From positions 1-64,000 of the forward strand of contig NZ_PJIZ01000004.1 of the NCBI RefSeq assembly GCF_021596505.1: 64,000 nt of DNA, read 5' to 3'. The position numbers and the translations under genes are program-made. Source of the stretch: Nostoc sp. CMAA1605 (GTDB lineage: Bacteria > Cyanobacteriota > Cyanobacteriia > Cyanobacteriales > Nostocaceae). Under the pieces are notes generated by a model. The model ran no database searches. It saw only the letters and a program-made list of their open reading frames with translations, and was not told the DNA's origin. Shown piece after piece: positions 48,194 to 56,689 of the stretch (within the stretch, counting starts at the first letter, position 1; every line of letters starts with the position of its first letter).

Positions 48194-49156
48194 TTAGCTG
48201 ATGCTAGTGGCTACTTTTGCCTCTAAGTCTTGGAATAACGGTGTACTCAAGTATCTTTCGCCGAAACTGGGCTGAATCATCACGATTAAGCGTCCCTCGT
48301 TTTCTGGGCGTTGGGCTACACGAATAGCAGCATACAAAGCTGCACCACTGGAAATTCCAGATAATAACCCTTCTTCTCTGGCTAAACGCCGACTGTAAGC
48401 GATCGCTTCTTCATCGGTGACTGTAATCACTTCATCAATTAAGTCTAACTTGAGTACCTGGGGAATAAAACCAGCACCAATCCCTTGAATTTTATGGGGG
48501 CCTGGTTTACCTCCTGATAACACTGGGCTATTGGCTGGTTCGACAGCGATCGCTTGCAGGCTGGGTTTACGACTTTTCAGCACTTCCGCTACACCTGTAA
48601 TCGTACCACCTGTTCCCACTCCTGCCACAATCATGTCTACCTGTCCATCGGTATCTTGCCAAATTTCTTCGGCGGTAGTTTCTCGATGGATTTTGACGTT
48701 AGCGGGATTGCGAAACTGCTGCAACATATAAGCATGAGGCGTAGTATTGACTATCTCCTGCGCCCGTCGAATCGCCCCACTCATTCCTTCCATTCCAGGA
48801 GTGAGTTCCAATTCTGCACCATAAGCTCGTAACATGGCTCGCCGTTCGCCACTCATGGTTTCTGGCATAGTTAAAATTAAGCGATAACCCTTAGCAGCCG
48901 CCCCCATTGCTAAAGCAATACCTGTATTTCCCGATGTCGGTTCTACTAATACCGTTTTTCCAGGCGCAATTAACCCCTCTTCTTCCGCCGCATTAATCAT
49001 ACTTACGCCAATTCTGTCCTTCACAGACGAAGAGGGATTCATACTTTCCAATTTGACTACAATTTGTGCCACACATCCCTCAGCCTGGGGGACGCGATTT
49101 AACTGTACTAAGGGTGTCCGCCCAATCAGTTCCGTAATATTACCAGCAATCCGCAT
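48194..49156 (-). CDS. cysK: Cysteine synthase (O-acetylserine sulfhydrylase)
   Basis: The 320-residue PLP enzyme makes cysteine from O-acetylserine and sulfide. The PLP lysine is Lys46 in [21 protein letters not shown] follows at 72-81, and GTGGTITG and the C-terminal GISSGAA are intact. The start [20 protein letters not shown] is the family N-terminus. A J-protein gene follows closely. An Rrf2-family regulator gene lies 500 bp upstream on the same strand; some Rrf2 proteins (CymR type) control cysteine genes, so regulation is plausible but unproven. Confidence 0.95.
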   Translation of the reverse strand: MRIAGNITELIGRTPLVQLNRVPQAEGCVAQIVVKLESMNPSSSVKDRIGVSMINAAEEEGLIAPGKTVLVEPTSGNTGIALAMGAAAKGYRLILTMPETMSGERRAMLRAYGAELELTPGMEGMSGAIRRAQEIVNTTPHAYMLQQFRNPANVKIHRETTAEEIWQDTDGQVDMIVAGVGTGGTITGVAEVLKSRKPSLQAIAVEPANSPVLSGGKPGPHKIQGIGAGFIPQVLKLDLIDEVITVTDEEAIAYSRRLAREEGLLSGISSGAALYAAIRVAQRPENEGRLIVMIQPSFGERYLSTPLFQDLEAKVATSIS

Positions 49157-49303
49157 AATTATTCCTTATTCGTTATTTATTAATCTAACTATTTCTCGTC
49201 CTTTTAGGACGACTTCATAATACAATACTAGTAGGTTGATGACCGTGAGAACGATGTTCGCGTAGCGTCTCGGAGAGAGGAAACAGGTAAAACGTCCTAC
49301 TCC

Positions 49304-49498
49304 GTGATCTCAAAATTCCTATCCGTCAATGGTGTAAAAGTAAGTCCACACGGTAAGGACACAAAGCAATTAAATACCGTAGGACATACGGAAATTTACG
49401 CTTGGGGAATAGTCCATAAGTGGGGCATATCGGGAGATATGTTTCGGACTAGACATGAGACTGTAAGACCGAAATCAACATCGTTGGTGGAGGCATGA
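49304..49498 (+). pseudogene. Remnant of an IS200/IS605-type TnpB gene (C-terminal end)
   Basis: The 64-residue frame has no start signal. Its middle VGHTEIYAWGIVHKWGISGD and end MFRTRHETVRPKSTSLVEA look like the C-terminal tail of cyanobacterial IS891/IS605 TnpB proteins. The stop is followed at once by a hairpin (CCCC...GCC / GGC...GGGG at 49513-49533) and AGTTGTCAAAG, which resembles the right end of such elements. The rest of tnpB, any tnpA and the left end are missing. It is a decayed element; the family call is by pattern. Confidence 0.5.
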
Positions 49499-49504
49499 TT
49501 CAGC

Positions 49505-49545
49505 CCAAGAATCCCCACGCCTTTAGGCTGGGGAGTTGTCAAAGT
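49505..49545 (+). mobile_element. Probable right end of the IS605-type remnant
   Basis: The hairpin CCCCACGCC/GGCTGGGG at 49513-49533, followed by AGTTGTCAAAG, fits the stem-loop ends recognised by HUH transposases of this family. Confidence 0.45.
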
Positions 49546-49584
49546 CTCAGCATTCATAGTCAATAGTCCACAGTCTTAAATTAT

Positions 49585-49655
49585 GACTAGTGTACGGGCG
49601 GGTTTAACCAAAATATCTGTTTTCTAACGTGAATATCTCACAGAACCCGCCCCTA
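49585..49655. repeat. GGGCGGGTT/AACCCGCCC palindromic element
   Basis: Second copy of the element seen at 8736-8800, with GGGCGGGTTTAACC and AGAACCCGCCC arms about 40 nt apart. It lies just downstream of the Rrf2 gene. Confidence 0.55.
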
Positions 49656-49659
49656 TTGA

Positions 49660-50103
49660 CTAGATGTAGTACATAATATCCAACTGCCGCCGAGAATCTC
49701 TCTTCTCGCATAAATCCTGAAGAGTGTAGTTCTTCAACACGGAATTAGCCGCTTGACAAGCTTCTTGCCAAATCTCTTCTATGACTGCGCCATCTAGTGT
49801 TTTGGTGCTGATATTATCTTCTCCAGTCTTAACATCTAACCCTTCTAAACATTCCAGTATTTCAAATAGGGTAATTTTCCGAGGTTCTCGCGCTAAAAGA
49901 TAGCCACCTTTAGAACCGCGTTGACTTTTGAGGATACCTCCCCGTCTTAAGGTCGCTAGTAACTGTTCTAAATAACGATCGGGGATGTTTTGTTGGGCGG
50001 CGATTTGTCGAATTTGCATTGGTTCGCCGTTTTCGTAATGAGTTGCCATTTCTAGTAAGGCAAGAATTGCGTATTCTGATTTACACGATAGTTCCACAAG
50101 CAA
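49660..50103 (-). CDS. Rrf2-family transcription regulator
   Basis: The 147-residue protein has an N-terminal winged helix (LSCKSEYAILALLEMATHYENGEPMQIRQIAAQQNIPDRYLEQLLATLRRGGILKSQRGSKGGYLLAREPRKITLFEILECLEG), the Rrf2 signature. The Cys residues after the DNA-binding domain are not spaced as in IscR (it lacks the close C-x5-C-x5-C cluster), so a 2Fe-2S cluster of the IscR type is unlikely. This makes it more like CymR or other cofactor-poor Rrf2 members. Its neighbourhood near cysK supports a sulfur-related role as inference. Confidence 0.85.
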   Translation of the reverse strand: MLVELSCKSEYAILALLEMATHYENGEPMQIRQIAAQQNIPDRYLEQLLATLRRGGILKSQRGSKGGYLLAREPRKITLFEILECLEGLDVKTGEDNISTKTLDGAVIEEIWQEACQAANSVLKNYTLQDLCEKRDSRRQLDIMYYI

Positions 50104-50213
50104 AATAATTAAGTGATAAATGAATTTAGAAGCGAGTTAAGAAATCAACTCTATCTTCTTCTAGTATACTCCGGTTCATCACTAGGGTTTCTGCCTTATG
50201 ACCTAGCCAAATA

Positions 50214-50239
50214 AAAAAACCCCGCTTGGTAGCGGGGTT
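50214..50239 (-). terminator. Rho-independent terminator of the porin gene
   Basis: AACCCCGCT and AGCGGGGTT form a 9-bp stem around TGGT at 50218-50239. Read on the minus strand it is followed by a T run (plus-strand A7). Confidence 0.85.
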
Positions 50240-50289
50240 AAATTCAGTTTAAAGTTTTGAGTTTCTGGTTTTGCCAACCAAGAACAACT

Positions 50290-52020
50290 CTAGAAGGTGA
50301 AAGTAGTTCTCAAGGTACCGATAATCGCATCATCACTGTTACCTTGGTTAACATTGGTCAACCAGATGACACCAGGAGTGACAGAAATGTTGTCAGAAAC
50401 GCGATACTTGTAGAAACCTTCGATTTGGTAAGGAACTTCGTTTTGTCCAGGGTTGAGTCGGCCGAGTGAGTAGGGTTGCGCGCCTGCGAAGATACCGAGA
50501 ACGTTACCTTGCTTACCAAAGTCAGGTAAAGCTACGCCAACACCGTAACTCCAAACTTCTTTATCGTTGTTTGCGCCTGTAACTGTTACATCGGTGTAAG
50601 AAACGAAGCCGCTAACGGATAATTTGTCGCTAGGTCTGAAGGCTGCGGATAAACCGAAGGAGTTGCTGGACGCTGAGTTGTTGAGAGTGTTGGCTTGGGA
50701 GGTACCTACGAGGATGTTACCGTCTTCATCTCCGAACAGACTGCTACCTGCACCGGTGTAACCATGAACGTAGGTTGCAGCTAATGCCAAGCGATCGCCT
50801 ACACTGAAGTTCAATTGACCTAATGCAGCATAGTTGCCGTTAAATAAGCCTGCACTGTCGTTGGGGTTGTTAGCTTCTGATGCCAAGTAACCTACAGTCA
50901 AGGAACTTGGTCTGAAGATACCGCCACCTTTACCAAAGGGGAGAGTGAAAGCTACACCAGCACCACTACCAATCCGGTAGATGGGGCTTTCGGAGGATAG
51001 GGTGGATAAAGAACCGTTACCACCATCTGTTTTGTCGAAGAAGTAGGGGTTGTTAACAGCTGCATAGTGGCTGTGTCGTCCACCTGTGGCTGCTAAGTAA
51101 GCTCTAGCTGGCCCAAAGTCTGTTTCGTAGGTCAGTTTGTCGATTTCTACACCATTGTTACCGGTGCTACCAACTTGGAAGGTTTGTAAACCCTCACCAC
51201 TACCATCAGCAGTACCTACAAAGGCTTGAGCGTTACCAGAAGATAAGCGGGTGGTTAATAGGTCTTTCCCTGTGAAACTGGTATTTAAGGTGAGACGGAC
51301 TCTGTTTTGGAATACAGTATTATTTCTATCACCCAAATCATCACCAAATACATCGGTGACAGCAAAGATTGCTTCTCCGGCTAGTTTGGTGGTGGTGGAG
51401 AATTGGTTAGCTTCCAATTCCGCAGTCCGAGCTTCTAGAGCATCTACACGACCACGCAAGGTTGCTAATTCAGCAGAGAATTCTTCTTGCAGGCGTTGTA
51501 AGGTTGCTAAGTCTTGTTTTGTTACTAAATCAGCTGTAGCTGTGGCAATCAGTTCGTTGACCCGATCCAAACAAGCATTTAAACCAGCTGCGAATTCATA
51601 ACGGGTTAAAGCTCTGCTACCACGAAATGTGCCGTTGGGATAACCCGCGATACAACCGTAACGCTCAACCAAGGATTGTAATGCTTGGAATGCCCAGTCG
51701 GTGGGTTGTACGTCAGAGAACTGAGAAACAGAGGTAACTTGACCTTGGTTGTTGTTAGTTCTACCTTCGTTGCTGTAGCGGTTAACTTGGTCGATTACTT
51801 TTGTATCTTCAGTGGTTGGGGCTGCTTGTGCCACAATCGCTGGTTGTTGAGCAACTGCCGGTAATACGGTTTCTGTAGTTGCTACTTCAGTTGTAGGAAC
51901 TTCGGTTGTTGCTACTTCTGGGGTTGTGCTGGGTGCGGCGATCGCTGTTGCTGAAACTAACAGCGTTGCTCCTAATACCGCAGGACTAACCACTAGGGAT
52001 TTCCACAATATGTTAGACAT
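50290..52020 (-). CDS. SLH-domain outer-membrane porin (OprB-like, iron-uptake-porin type)
   Basis: The protein is 576 residues from ATG 52020 (MSNILWKSLVVSPAVLG); an ATG six codons upstream is less typical. The signal peptide covers about residues 1-28, followed by a Thr/Val/Ala-rich linker. An SLH domain (about 105-160, FSDVQPTDWAFQALQSLVERYGCIAGYPNGTFRGSRALTRYEFAAGL) binds the pyrotein-modified peptidoglycan layer. A short coiled coil (about 170-205) and a beta-barrel to the C-terminal Phe (TTFTF) follow. It is the general solute porin type of the cyanobacterial outer membrane. It ends at a strong terminator. Confidence 0.9.
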   Translation of the reverse strand: MSNILWKSLVVSPAVLGATLLVSATAIAAPSTTPEVATTEVPTTEVATTETVLPAVAQQPAIVAQAAPTTEDTKVIDQVNRYSNEGRTNNNQGQVTSVSQFSDVQPTDWAFQALQSLVERYGCIAGYPNGTFRGSRALTRYEFAAGLNACLDRVNELIATATADLVTKQDLATLQRLQEEFSAELATLRGRVDALEARTAELEANQFSTTTKLAGEAIFAVTDVFGDDLGDRNNTVFQNRVRLTLNTSFTGKDLLTTRLSSGNAQAFVGTADGSGEGLQTFQVGSTGNNGVEIDKLTYETDFGPARAYLAATGGRHSHYAAVNNPYFFDKTDGGNGSLSTLSSESPIYRIGSGAGVAFTLPFGKGGGIFRPSSLTVGYLASEANNPNDSAGLFNGNYAALGQLNFSVGDRLALAATYVHGYTGAGSSLFGDEDGNILVGTSQANTLNNSASSNSFGLSAAFRPSDKLSVSGFVSYTDVTVTGANNDKEVWSYGVGVALPDFGKQGNVLGIFAGAQPYSLGRLNPGQNEVPYQIEGFYKYRVSDNISVTPGVIWLTNVNQGNSDDAIIGTLRTTFTF

Positions 52021-52390
52021 TTCTACTTTTCTCCTCACACCTTGTTATAGGTAATTGTTTTCGCTGCACCTAATTTTCAAAATGCGCCATCTTCACTAAA
52101 AGCTGTTGATGAGGCCTAGTTGCCACTACTACAATTTTAGTTTTCGCCAAGCTAACGACTGATTAACGCAATGTTAAAAATTGATGTAATTAACTTATGC
52201 AAAAACATAGCTATATAGCTTGTTATTATAGAATATTTCAGCTATATGGCAAGTAATGGGCGTTCGCCTCATTAACTGTCACAATTGCTCATCCATATAT
52301 AAAAAGAAAGAGTAGGGTTTTAAAAGTTCCCCACTCTATAGATGATGTTCACAAGTAATACAGGCCTGCGAGTGGCTGTATACCAAGTAT
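52021..52390. other. Porin promoter region and spacer
   Basis: The 370-bp spacer upstream of the porin gene is AT-rich and has several TATA-like boxes (for example near 52200-52250). No ORF or repeat of note was found. Confidence 0.35.
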
Positions 52391-52672
52391 TTAACTAATT
52401 TGAGAAATGATTGCAGCTAAATCAAAATCTTTTTGAGTTAAGCCGCCCGCATCATGTGTTGTTAATGTAATTTGGACTTTGTTATAAGAAATCTCTATAT
52501 CTGGATGATGTCCAGCTGATTCAGCTGGTTCCACTAGCTGGTTGACAAAGGCGATCGCTGTCACAAAATCTGGAAATATACGGGTAGTCTGTAGTTTAGA
52601 GTCTGTTACTGTCCACCCTGAAAGACTGTTGGCTTGTGCTTGAATCTCTGCATCCGTTAGTAGTTGCGCCAT
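52391..52672 (-). CDS. 4a-hydroxytetrahydrobiopterin dehydratase (pterin-4a-carbinolamine dehydratase)
   Basis: The 93-residue protein has the invariant HHPDIEISYNKV (55-66) and THDAGGLT (72-79) motifs of PCD/DCoH. It dehydrates 4a-hydroxy-pterins or, in organisms without aromatic-amino-acid hydroxylases, acts in other pterin or moonlighting roles (COG2154). The length is normal and the start MAQLLTDAEIQAQ is the usual N-terminus. A structured RNA with a terminator lies upstream on the same strand. Confidence 0.93.
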   Translation of the reverse strand: MAQLLTDAEIQAQANSLSGWTVTDSKLQTTRIFPDFVTAIAFVNQLVEPAESAGHHPDIEISYNKVQITLTTHDAGGLTQKDFDLAAIISQIS

Positions 52673-52675
52673 ATT

Positions 52676-52709
52676 AATTCAAAATTCAAAATTCAAAATT
52701 CAAAATTCA
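52676..52709. repeat. AATTCAAA tandem repeat
   Basis: Four to five units of ATTCAAAATTCAAA. The same repeat occurs at 55711-55741 downstream of the ABC gene. Confidence 0.75.
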
Positions 52710-52896
52710 CAAACCTCTTCGGAGTGGATAACTAGGAAACAAAGAATTATTTTTCAGTGTTACCATAACCCCTCTACACGAAAGGTTTGAGTCCCTCACC
52801 TATAGGTGGTAAGTCTGGATACTTGTTTAAATCTGCCGTTCAGACATTACCTGTTATCTGTTAACGGCCACTCTCTATAAATTTCATAATACCTAT

Positions 52897-52945
52897 AAAA
52901 AACTATCCGCTCTGATTTTAGGTCAGATGAACTAAATCAGAGCGG
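52897..52945 (-). terminator. Long terminator at the 3' end of the structured RNA
   Basis: CCGCTCTGATTTTAG (52907-52921) pairs with CTAAATCAGAGCGG (52932-52945), with one bulged T. Read on the minus strand it is followed by GTTTTTT (plus A6 at 52897-52902). Confidence 0.85.
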
Positions 52946-53049
52946 TCTAGCGGGTCTTCAGGTTGCAACCAGACTGCCGGAAGGAACTCCGTGCTTTAGC
53001 CTAGCTACTTGTAGCTAACTTAATCTGACTAGCAGATTAAGGCTAACTT

Positions 53050-53121
53050 TTAGAGAACAGCCCCGGCGCGCAGCCGGCTAACTGCAACCTGATGACCCAT
53101 GCGTTTACTACTTTCTATCAT
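53050..53121 (-). CDS. Mini-ORF with perfect Shine-Dalgarno, possible leader peptide
   Basis: The 23-residue frame begins MIESSKRMGHQVAV and ends RLRAGAVL. Before it stands AAGGAGGTGAT (53126-53136), which matches the full 16S anti-SD sequence, with 8 nt between GGAGG and ATG 53121. Another ATG two codons earlier (53127) is too close. The hairpin CCGGC/GCCGG and one arm of the long stem lie within or across the frame, so translation would change the RNA fold. This is a typical set-up for a regulatory leader, but there is no run of one amino acid. The role is inferred. Confidence 0.45.
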   Translation of the reverse strand: MIESSKRMGHQVAVSRLRAGAVL

Positions 53122-53159
53122 GGGCATCACCTCCTTGTTGCCTAATCGGTCTTATTCTC

Positions 53160-53183
53160 AAAAAGGCAGAGCGTTTAGCTCTG
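53160..53183 (-). terminator. Terminator-like hairpin upstream of the mini-ORF
   Basis: CAGAGC (53167-53172) pairs with GCTCTG (53178-53183). Read on the minus strand it is followed by CCTTTTT. Confidence 0.65.
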
Positions 53184-53241
53184 GGTGTTAACCTTCGACT
53201 AATATAGCATATCAATTCCGAGATGCTAACCATTCCTCAAG

Positions 53242-53265
53242 AAAAAACCCCGCAAAAATGCGGGG
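53242..53265 (-). terminator. Rho-independent terminator of psbD
   Basis: CCCCGC and GCGGGG (53248-53265, AAAAAT loop) are followed on the minus strand by TTTTTT (plus A6 at 53242-53247), 44 bp after the psbD stop. Confidence 0.88.
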
Positions 53266-53308
53266 GCTTTGACAATTCAGACAAAAGATGAATGTTAAAT
53301 CATCAACC

Positions 53309-54364
53309 TTAGAGAGCGTTACCGCGAGGTAATACTTCTTCGGGGAATACAAATTTTTCGTGAGGCTGGTCTTGAGGAGCCATCCAAGCGCGGATACCCT
53401 CGTTCAGCAAAATGTTCTTGGTATAGAAAGTTTCAAATTCTGGGTCTTCAGCCGCCCGCAACTCTTGGGATACGAAGTCATACGCCCGCAAGTTGAGTGC
53501 TAAACCGACAATACCCACAGCCGCCATCCACAATCCTGTGACGGGTACGAACAGCATGAAGAAGTGTAACCAACGTTTGTTGGAGAAGGCAATCCCGAAT
53601 ATCTGTGACCAGAATCGGTTGGCTGTCACCATTGAGTAGGTTTCTTCTGATTGGGTGGGGTTGAAGGCGCGGAAGGTGTTGGCTCCTTCGCCGTCTTCAA
53701 ATAGGGTGTTTTCTACTGTGGCTCCATGAATCGCACACAATAGCGCACCACCTAATACACCCGCTACTCCCATCATGTGGAAGGGGTTGAGGGTGAAGTT
53801 GTGGAACCCTTGTACGAATAGGATGAACCGGAAGATTCCTGCTACTCCGAAGCTGGGTGCAAAGAACCAGCTAGATTGTCCCAAGGGGTACATCAAGAAG
53901 ACGCTGACGAATACCGCGATGGGGGCTGAGAATGCTAGGGCGTTGTATGGTCTAATTCCTACTAACCGCGCAATCTCGAATTGACGTAGCATGAAGCCGA
54001 TTAAGCCGAAGGCTCCGTGTAATGCTACGAATGGCCATAATCCACCTAGTTGACACCAACGGGTGAAGTCGCCTTGGGCTTCTGGCCCCCACAACAGCAA
54101 TAGGGAGTGTCCTAAGCTGTCTGCTGGTGTGGATACTGCTACTGTTAGGAAGTTACATCCTTCTAGGTAGGATGATGCTAGTCCGTGGGTGTACCAGGAT
54201 GTGACGAAGGTTGTACCGGTTAGCCAACCGCCTAATGCTAGGAAGGCACAGGGGAATAGTAATATCCCTGACCAGCCTACGAATACGAAGCGATCGCGCT
54301 TTAACCAGTCGTCTAGTACGTCAAACCACCCTCTACTGGGGGCGCGTCCTACTGCGATGGTCAT
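53309..54364 (-). CDS. psbD: Photosystem II D2 reaction-centre protein
   Basis: The 351-residue D2 protein has five transmembrane helices and typical parts such as [36 protein letters not shown], the His ligands for P680 chlorophyll and iron, and the C-terminal [25 protein letters not shown]. It pairs with D1 and binds pheophytin and QA in the thylakoid. psbC normally overlaps the end of psbD, but here a terminator follows at once, so this is a lone psbD. Cyanobacteria often have a second, stress- or light-regulated psbD of this kind. The upstream region is 384 bp and includes repeats. Confidence 0.98.
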   Translation of the reverse strand: MTIAVGRAPSRGWFDVLDDWLKRDRFVFVGWSGILLFPCAFLALGGWLTGTTFVTSWYTHGLASSYLEGCNFLTVAVSTPADSLGHSLLLLWGPEAQGDFTRWCQLGGLWPFVALHGAFGLIGFMLRQFEIARLVGIRPYNALAFSAPIAVFVSVFLMYPLGQSSWFFAPSFGVAGIFRFILFVQGFHNFTLNPFHMMGVAGVLGGALLCAIHGATVENTLFEDGEGANTFRAFNPTQSEETYSMVTANRFWSQIFGIAFSNKRWLHFFMLFVPVTGLWMAAVGIVGLALNLRAYDFVSQELRAAEDPEFETFYTKNILLNEGIRAWMAPQDQPHEKFVFPEEVLPRGNAL

Positions 54365-54748
54365 GAAAGGAAAACTCCAAATATTATAATTACGGGTTTA
54401 CCTGTAGGCTGGCACTGATTTAGCTGCCTACAAGAGTATTACCAGGTTGTCAACCTAGTTTACAATTTTTTACTGACTCTAATAATTCTAGGCGCAAATC
54501 GTTAATTTTTCCAGGTATGTTTGTGAGAAATTTATTTTTGATACAGAAATTTATTTATGGGACATGAGGAATGGGGAATAGGGCATTGGGTATTGGGAGA
54601 TAAGAGAGACAAGGGAGAAAGAGTCTTAATGACTATTCCCCTATACCCGATTCCCCATACCCTATGCCCCATTCCCGATGCCCCATTCCCCATTCCCGAT
54701 TCCCTAACGCTAAAATGAGTCCTACAGTTATATGTAGTTACTTGCTAA
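54365..54748. other. psbD promoter region with STRR repeats
   Basis: The psbD-proximal 180 bp are AT-rich promoter-like DNA. From about 54555 to 54712 there are GGGGAAT/GGGCATT and CCCCATT/CCCGATT units with opposite strand bias, forming inverted arms. Confidence 0.6.
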
Positions 54749-55021
54749 ATGTTTACCATTGACTTAAGCATCAGAAATACTGCTTTCCCTGTATCAGTGC
54801 AACGGAAGACAGCAGAGGACGCAGAGGCGGTTTATCAGCTGATTTTGGCAGCTATGCGTTCTGGTAATCCTGACATTGTAGAACTCAAGTGTGAAGGGAA
54901 AACAGAGAAGAAAATAGCTGTGCGTGCTAGTGAAATTTCTGGAGTCCAGATTACAGAAAAAGATGGCGCGACTACCAGTAGCGGTAAACCACCAGGCTTT
55001 TTTGCCTTAGCTGCTGAGTAA
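54749..55021 (+). CDS. Conserved hypothetical protein next to an ECF-type ATPase
   Basis: The 90-residue soluble protein starts MFTIDLSIRNTAFPVSVQRKTAEDAEAVYQLILAAMRSGNPDIVELKCEGKTEKKIAVRASEISGVQI. The alternating beta/alpha pattern is typical of small cytosolic cyanobacterial proteins of unknown function. It ends with a Gly/Pro tail. It lies 17 bp before the ABC ATPase gene on the same strand, so it is probably co-transcribed and may work with it. I do not recognise a named domain. Confidence 0.7.
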   Translation: MFTIDLSIRNTAFPVSVQRKTAEDAEAVYQLILAAMRSGNPDIVELKCEGKTEKKIAVRASEISGVQITEKDGATTSSGKPPGFFALAAE

Positions 55022-55038
55022 GCCAAACAGGGGTATTC

Positions 55039-55704
55039 ATGGCAGAAGCGGGCATTATTGTTAAAGATTTAAAGTTCAATTGGCCTAATGGTGACACAGC
55101 AATTGCATCTTGCTCTTTGGAAGTTCCCAGGGGTGAGTTTTGGATGCTGTTGGGTACAAATGGTAGTGGTAAATCTACGCTACTTCGTTTGTTGGCGGGG
55201 CTTCTCGCTCCCACTTCTGGAGAAATTCAGGTTTTGCATCCTGTTGGCTTTGTTTTTCAAAATCCTGATCATCAATTAGTGATGCCAACGGTTGGTGCAG
55301 ATGTGGCTTTTGGTTTGGTGGAGGAAAAACTGCCAATTGCAACGGTGAAAGCTAGAGTTAAAGAGGCATTGGGGGCAGTAAATTTAGGTGCTTTCCAGTT
55401 ACGCCCGATTTACGCCCTCAGTGGCGGACAAAAACAACGGGTAGCAATAGCGGGTGCGATCGCTCGTCACTGTGAAGTCCTATTATTAGATGAACCCACA
55501 GCTTTACTCGATCCAGATAGCCAATTGGACTTAGTCGCTAGTGTCCGCACCCTGGTTAAAAGTAGGGGAATCACTGCTTTATGGGTGACACACCGACTAG
55601 ACGAATTGAATTACTGCGATGGTGCTTTTTTACTAGAAAAGGGTCAACTCGTAGATAGTGGTGAACCTCAGCGACTTAAACAACGCTTGATGGAACATCG
55701 GTAG
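55039..55704 (+). CDS. ECF/CbiO-type ABC transporter ATP-binding protein
   Basis: The 221-residue ATPase has Walker A GTNGSGKST (39-47), Q-loop FVFQNPDHQLVMPTV (71-85), signature LSGGQKQR (127-134) and Walker B VLLLDEPTALLD (147-158). The Q-loop form QNPDxQ is typical of cobalt/biotin energy-coupling-factor ATPases. In cyanobacteria and plastids this type also powers a lipid or metal uptake unit. No membrane or substrate subunit is in the window, so the substrate is open. Confidence 0.9.
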   Translation: MAEAGIIVKDLKFNWPNGDTAIASCSLEVPRGEFWMLLGTNGSGKSTLLRLLAGLLAPTSGEIQVLHPVGFVFQNPDHQLVMPTVGADVAFGLVEEKLPIATVKARVKEALGAVNLGAFQLRPIYALSGGQKQRVAIAGAIARHCEVLLLDEPTALLDPDSQLDLVASVRTLVKSRGITALWVTHRLDELNYCDGAFLLEKGQLVDSGEPQRLKQRLMEHR

Positions 55705-55710
55705 TAGGGA

Positions 55711-55770
55711 CAATTCAAAATTCAAAATTCAAAATTCAAAATAAAAGAATTTTAGTCTTTTGAATTTTGA
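55711..55770. repeat. AATTCAAA tandem repeat with downstream complement
   Basis: The units match 52676-52709. The following TTTTGAATTTTGAG is partly complementary and may form a hairpin at the end of the ABC gene. Confidence 0.6.
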
Positions 55771-55852
55771 GTTTTTTCTGTTCATTACCTAAATAGAACG
55801 TTAATGATTATCCTGTTGTTGGTCTTTAAGTAAAAAATAGAGGATAAATTTT

Positions 55853-56299
55853 GTGGAATCTCGTCTAGAAGTTGAACAAGTAATTAAAATTCTGCAACAG
55901 GATCTACCAACTCTGTTTGAGAAAGATATCTCTTACGATATCTACACACAAGATATTTACTTTCAAGATCCTGTCAATAAATTTAAATATAAGTTTAATT
56001 ATCGGATTATATTTTGGACTTTACGATTTCATGCACGTTTATTTTTTACGGAAATATATTTCGATGTACATGAGGTCTATCAATCAGCTACAGATATCAT
56101 TACGGCGAAATGGACAGTCCGTGGTGTTTTGCGTGTTCCCTGGAAAGCGCGAATGTTTTTCAATGGTTATTCAACCTACAAACTCAATGCCAATAATTTA
56201 ATTTACGAGCATCTTGACACTTGGGACAGGAAACCTAGTGAAATTCTCCAGCAGTTTTGGCAAAAAGGAGAAAAATCAACGTGGAAGTCTGAAGCGTAA
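55853..56299 (+). CDS. DUF2358 family protein
   Basis: The 148-residue protein starts at GTG 55853. The pattern VIKILQQDLPTLFEKDISYDIYTQDIYFQDPVNKFKYKFNYRIIFWTLRFHARLFFTEIYFDVHEV, then TAKWTVRGVLRVPWKARMFFNGYSTYKLN, is the NTF2-like DUF2358 fold found in cyanobacteria and plants. There is no signal peptide. Its function is unknown. It stands between two unrelated genes with spacers over 100 bp. Confidence 0.82.
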   Translation: MESRLEVEQVIKILQQDLPTLFEKDISYDIYTQDIYFQDPVNKFKYKFNYRIIFWTLRFHARLFFTEIYFDVHEVYQSATDIITAKWTVRGVLRVPWKARMFFNGYSTYKLNANNLIYEHLDTWDRKPSEILQQFWQKGEKSTWKSEA

Positions 56300-56689
56300 G
56301 AATGTGTGGGAAAATTCTTAGTCAATTAACGTTGAGAAGTCAAGTAGTTTTGTAAAATTTAATACTTTTTTAAGCAAAGTCAAAAATACTAGAACTTAGC
56401 TATTTTCAGGATATAGGCAAATGTAACGGTTAATTTAGGAATTAACTATGTATAATTTATGCCGTTATAATAACAACTGAATACTAGTCAAAAATACGAG
56501 CAAAGTCAGAAAATTGGTTAAAAACCTTAGATTTTAGAACTCTTTGTAATAAAGTTACCTCAAAATCTAGAAAAATAGTAAAGAAAACAGCGAGAGAAAT
56601 ACTGTTTTTTACTTTATTTTTTGCTCGTTTCTAGGCTATAAAATCCCTAAAAAATTAAATCAATAACCAAAAGAAAAGGAGACGCATCT
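56300..56689. other. AT-rich intergenic region upstream of the M15 peptidase gene
   Basis: The 390-bp spacer contains a hairpin AAAACAG/CTGTTTT with a T run at about 56585-56620, which could end transcription from upstream. A good AAAAGGAG Shine-Dalgarno sequence lies just before ATG 56690. No ORF was seen. Confidence 0.45.

Larger units (their letters stand above)
52897..53160 (-). ncRNA. Candidate structured RNA between psbD and the pterin dehydratase gene
   Basis: About 260 nt on the minus strand contain many self-complementary parts. A long-range 16-bp stem (53083-53098 with 52952-52967, one mismatch) encloses the hairpins CCGGC/GCCGG (53063-53077), CTTAATCTG/CAGATTAAG (53019-53041) and TAGCTA/TAGCTA with a CTTG loop (53002-53017). 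The unit ends in a strong terminator. A second hairpin with a T run (53160-53183) and the psbD terminator (53242-53265) isolate it from psbD. A possible -10 TATATT lies near 53200. It includes a mini-ORF with an 11-nt perfect Shine-Dalgarno match. I know no named RNA with this layout. Confidence 0.55.

Noticed and set aside
53124-53136. 16S rRNA 3' end-like ATCACCTCCTT
   Set aside because: Only the anti-SD complement matches; the flanks are not rRNA, and the reverse orientation serves as a Shine-Dalgarno sequence of the mini-ORF.
53775-53984. Plus-strand ORFs inside psbD
   Set aside because: Antisense shadows of a highly conserved gene, with no independent start signal.
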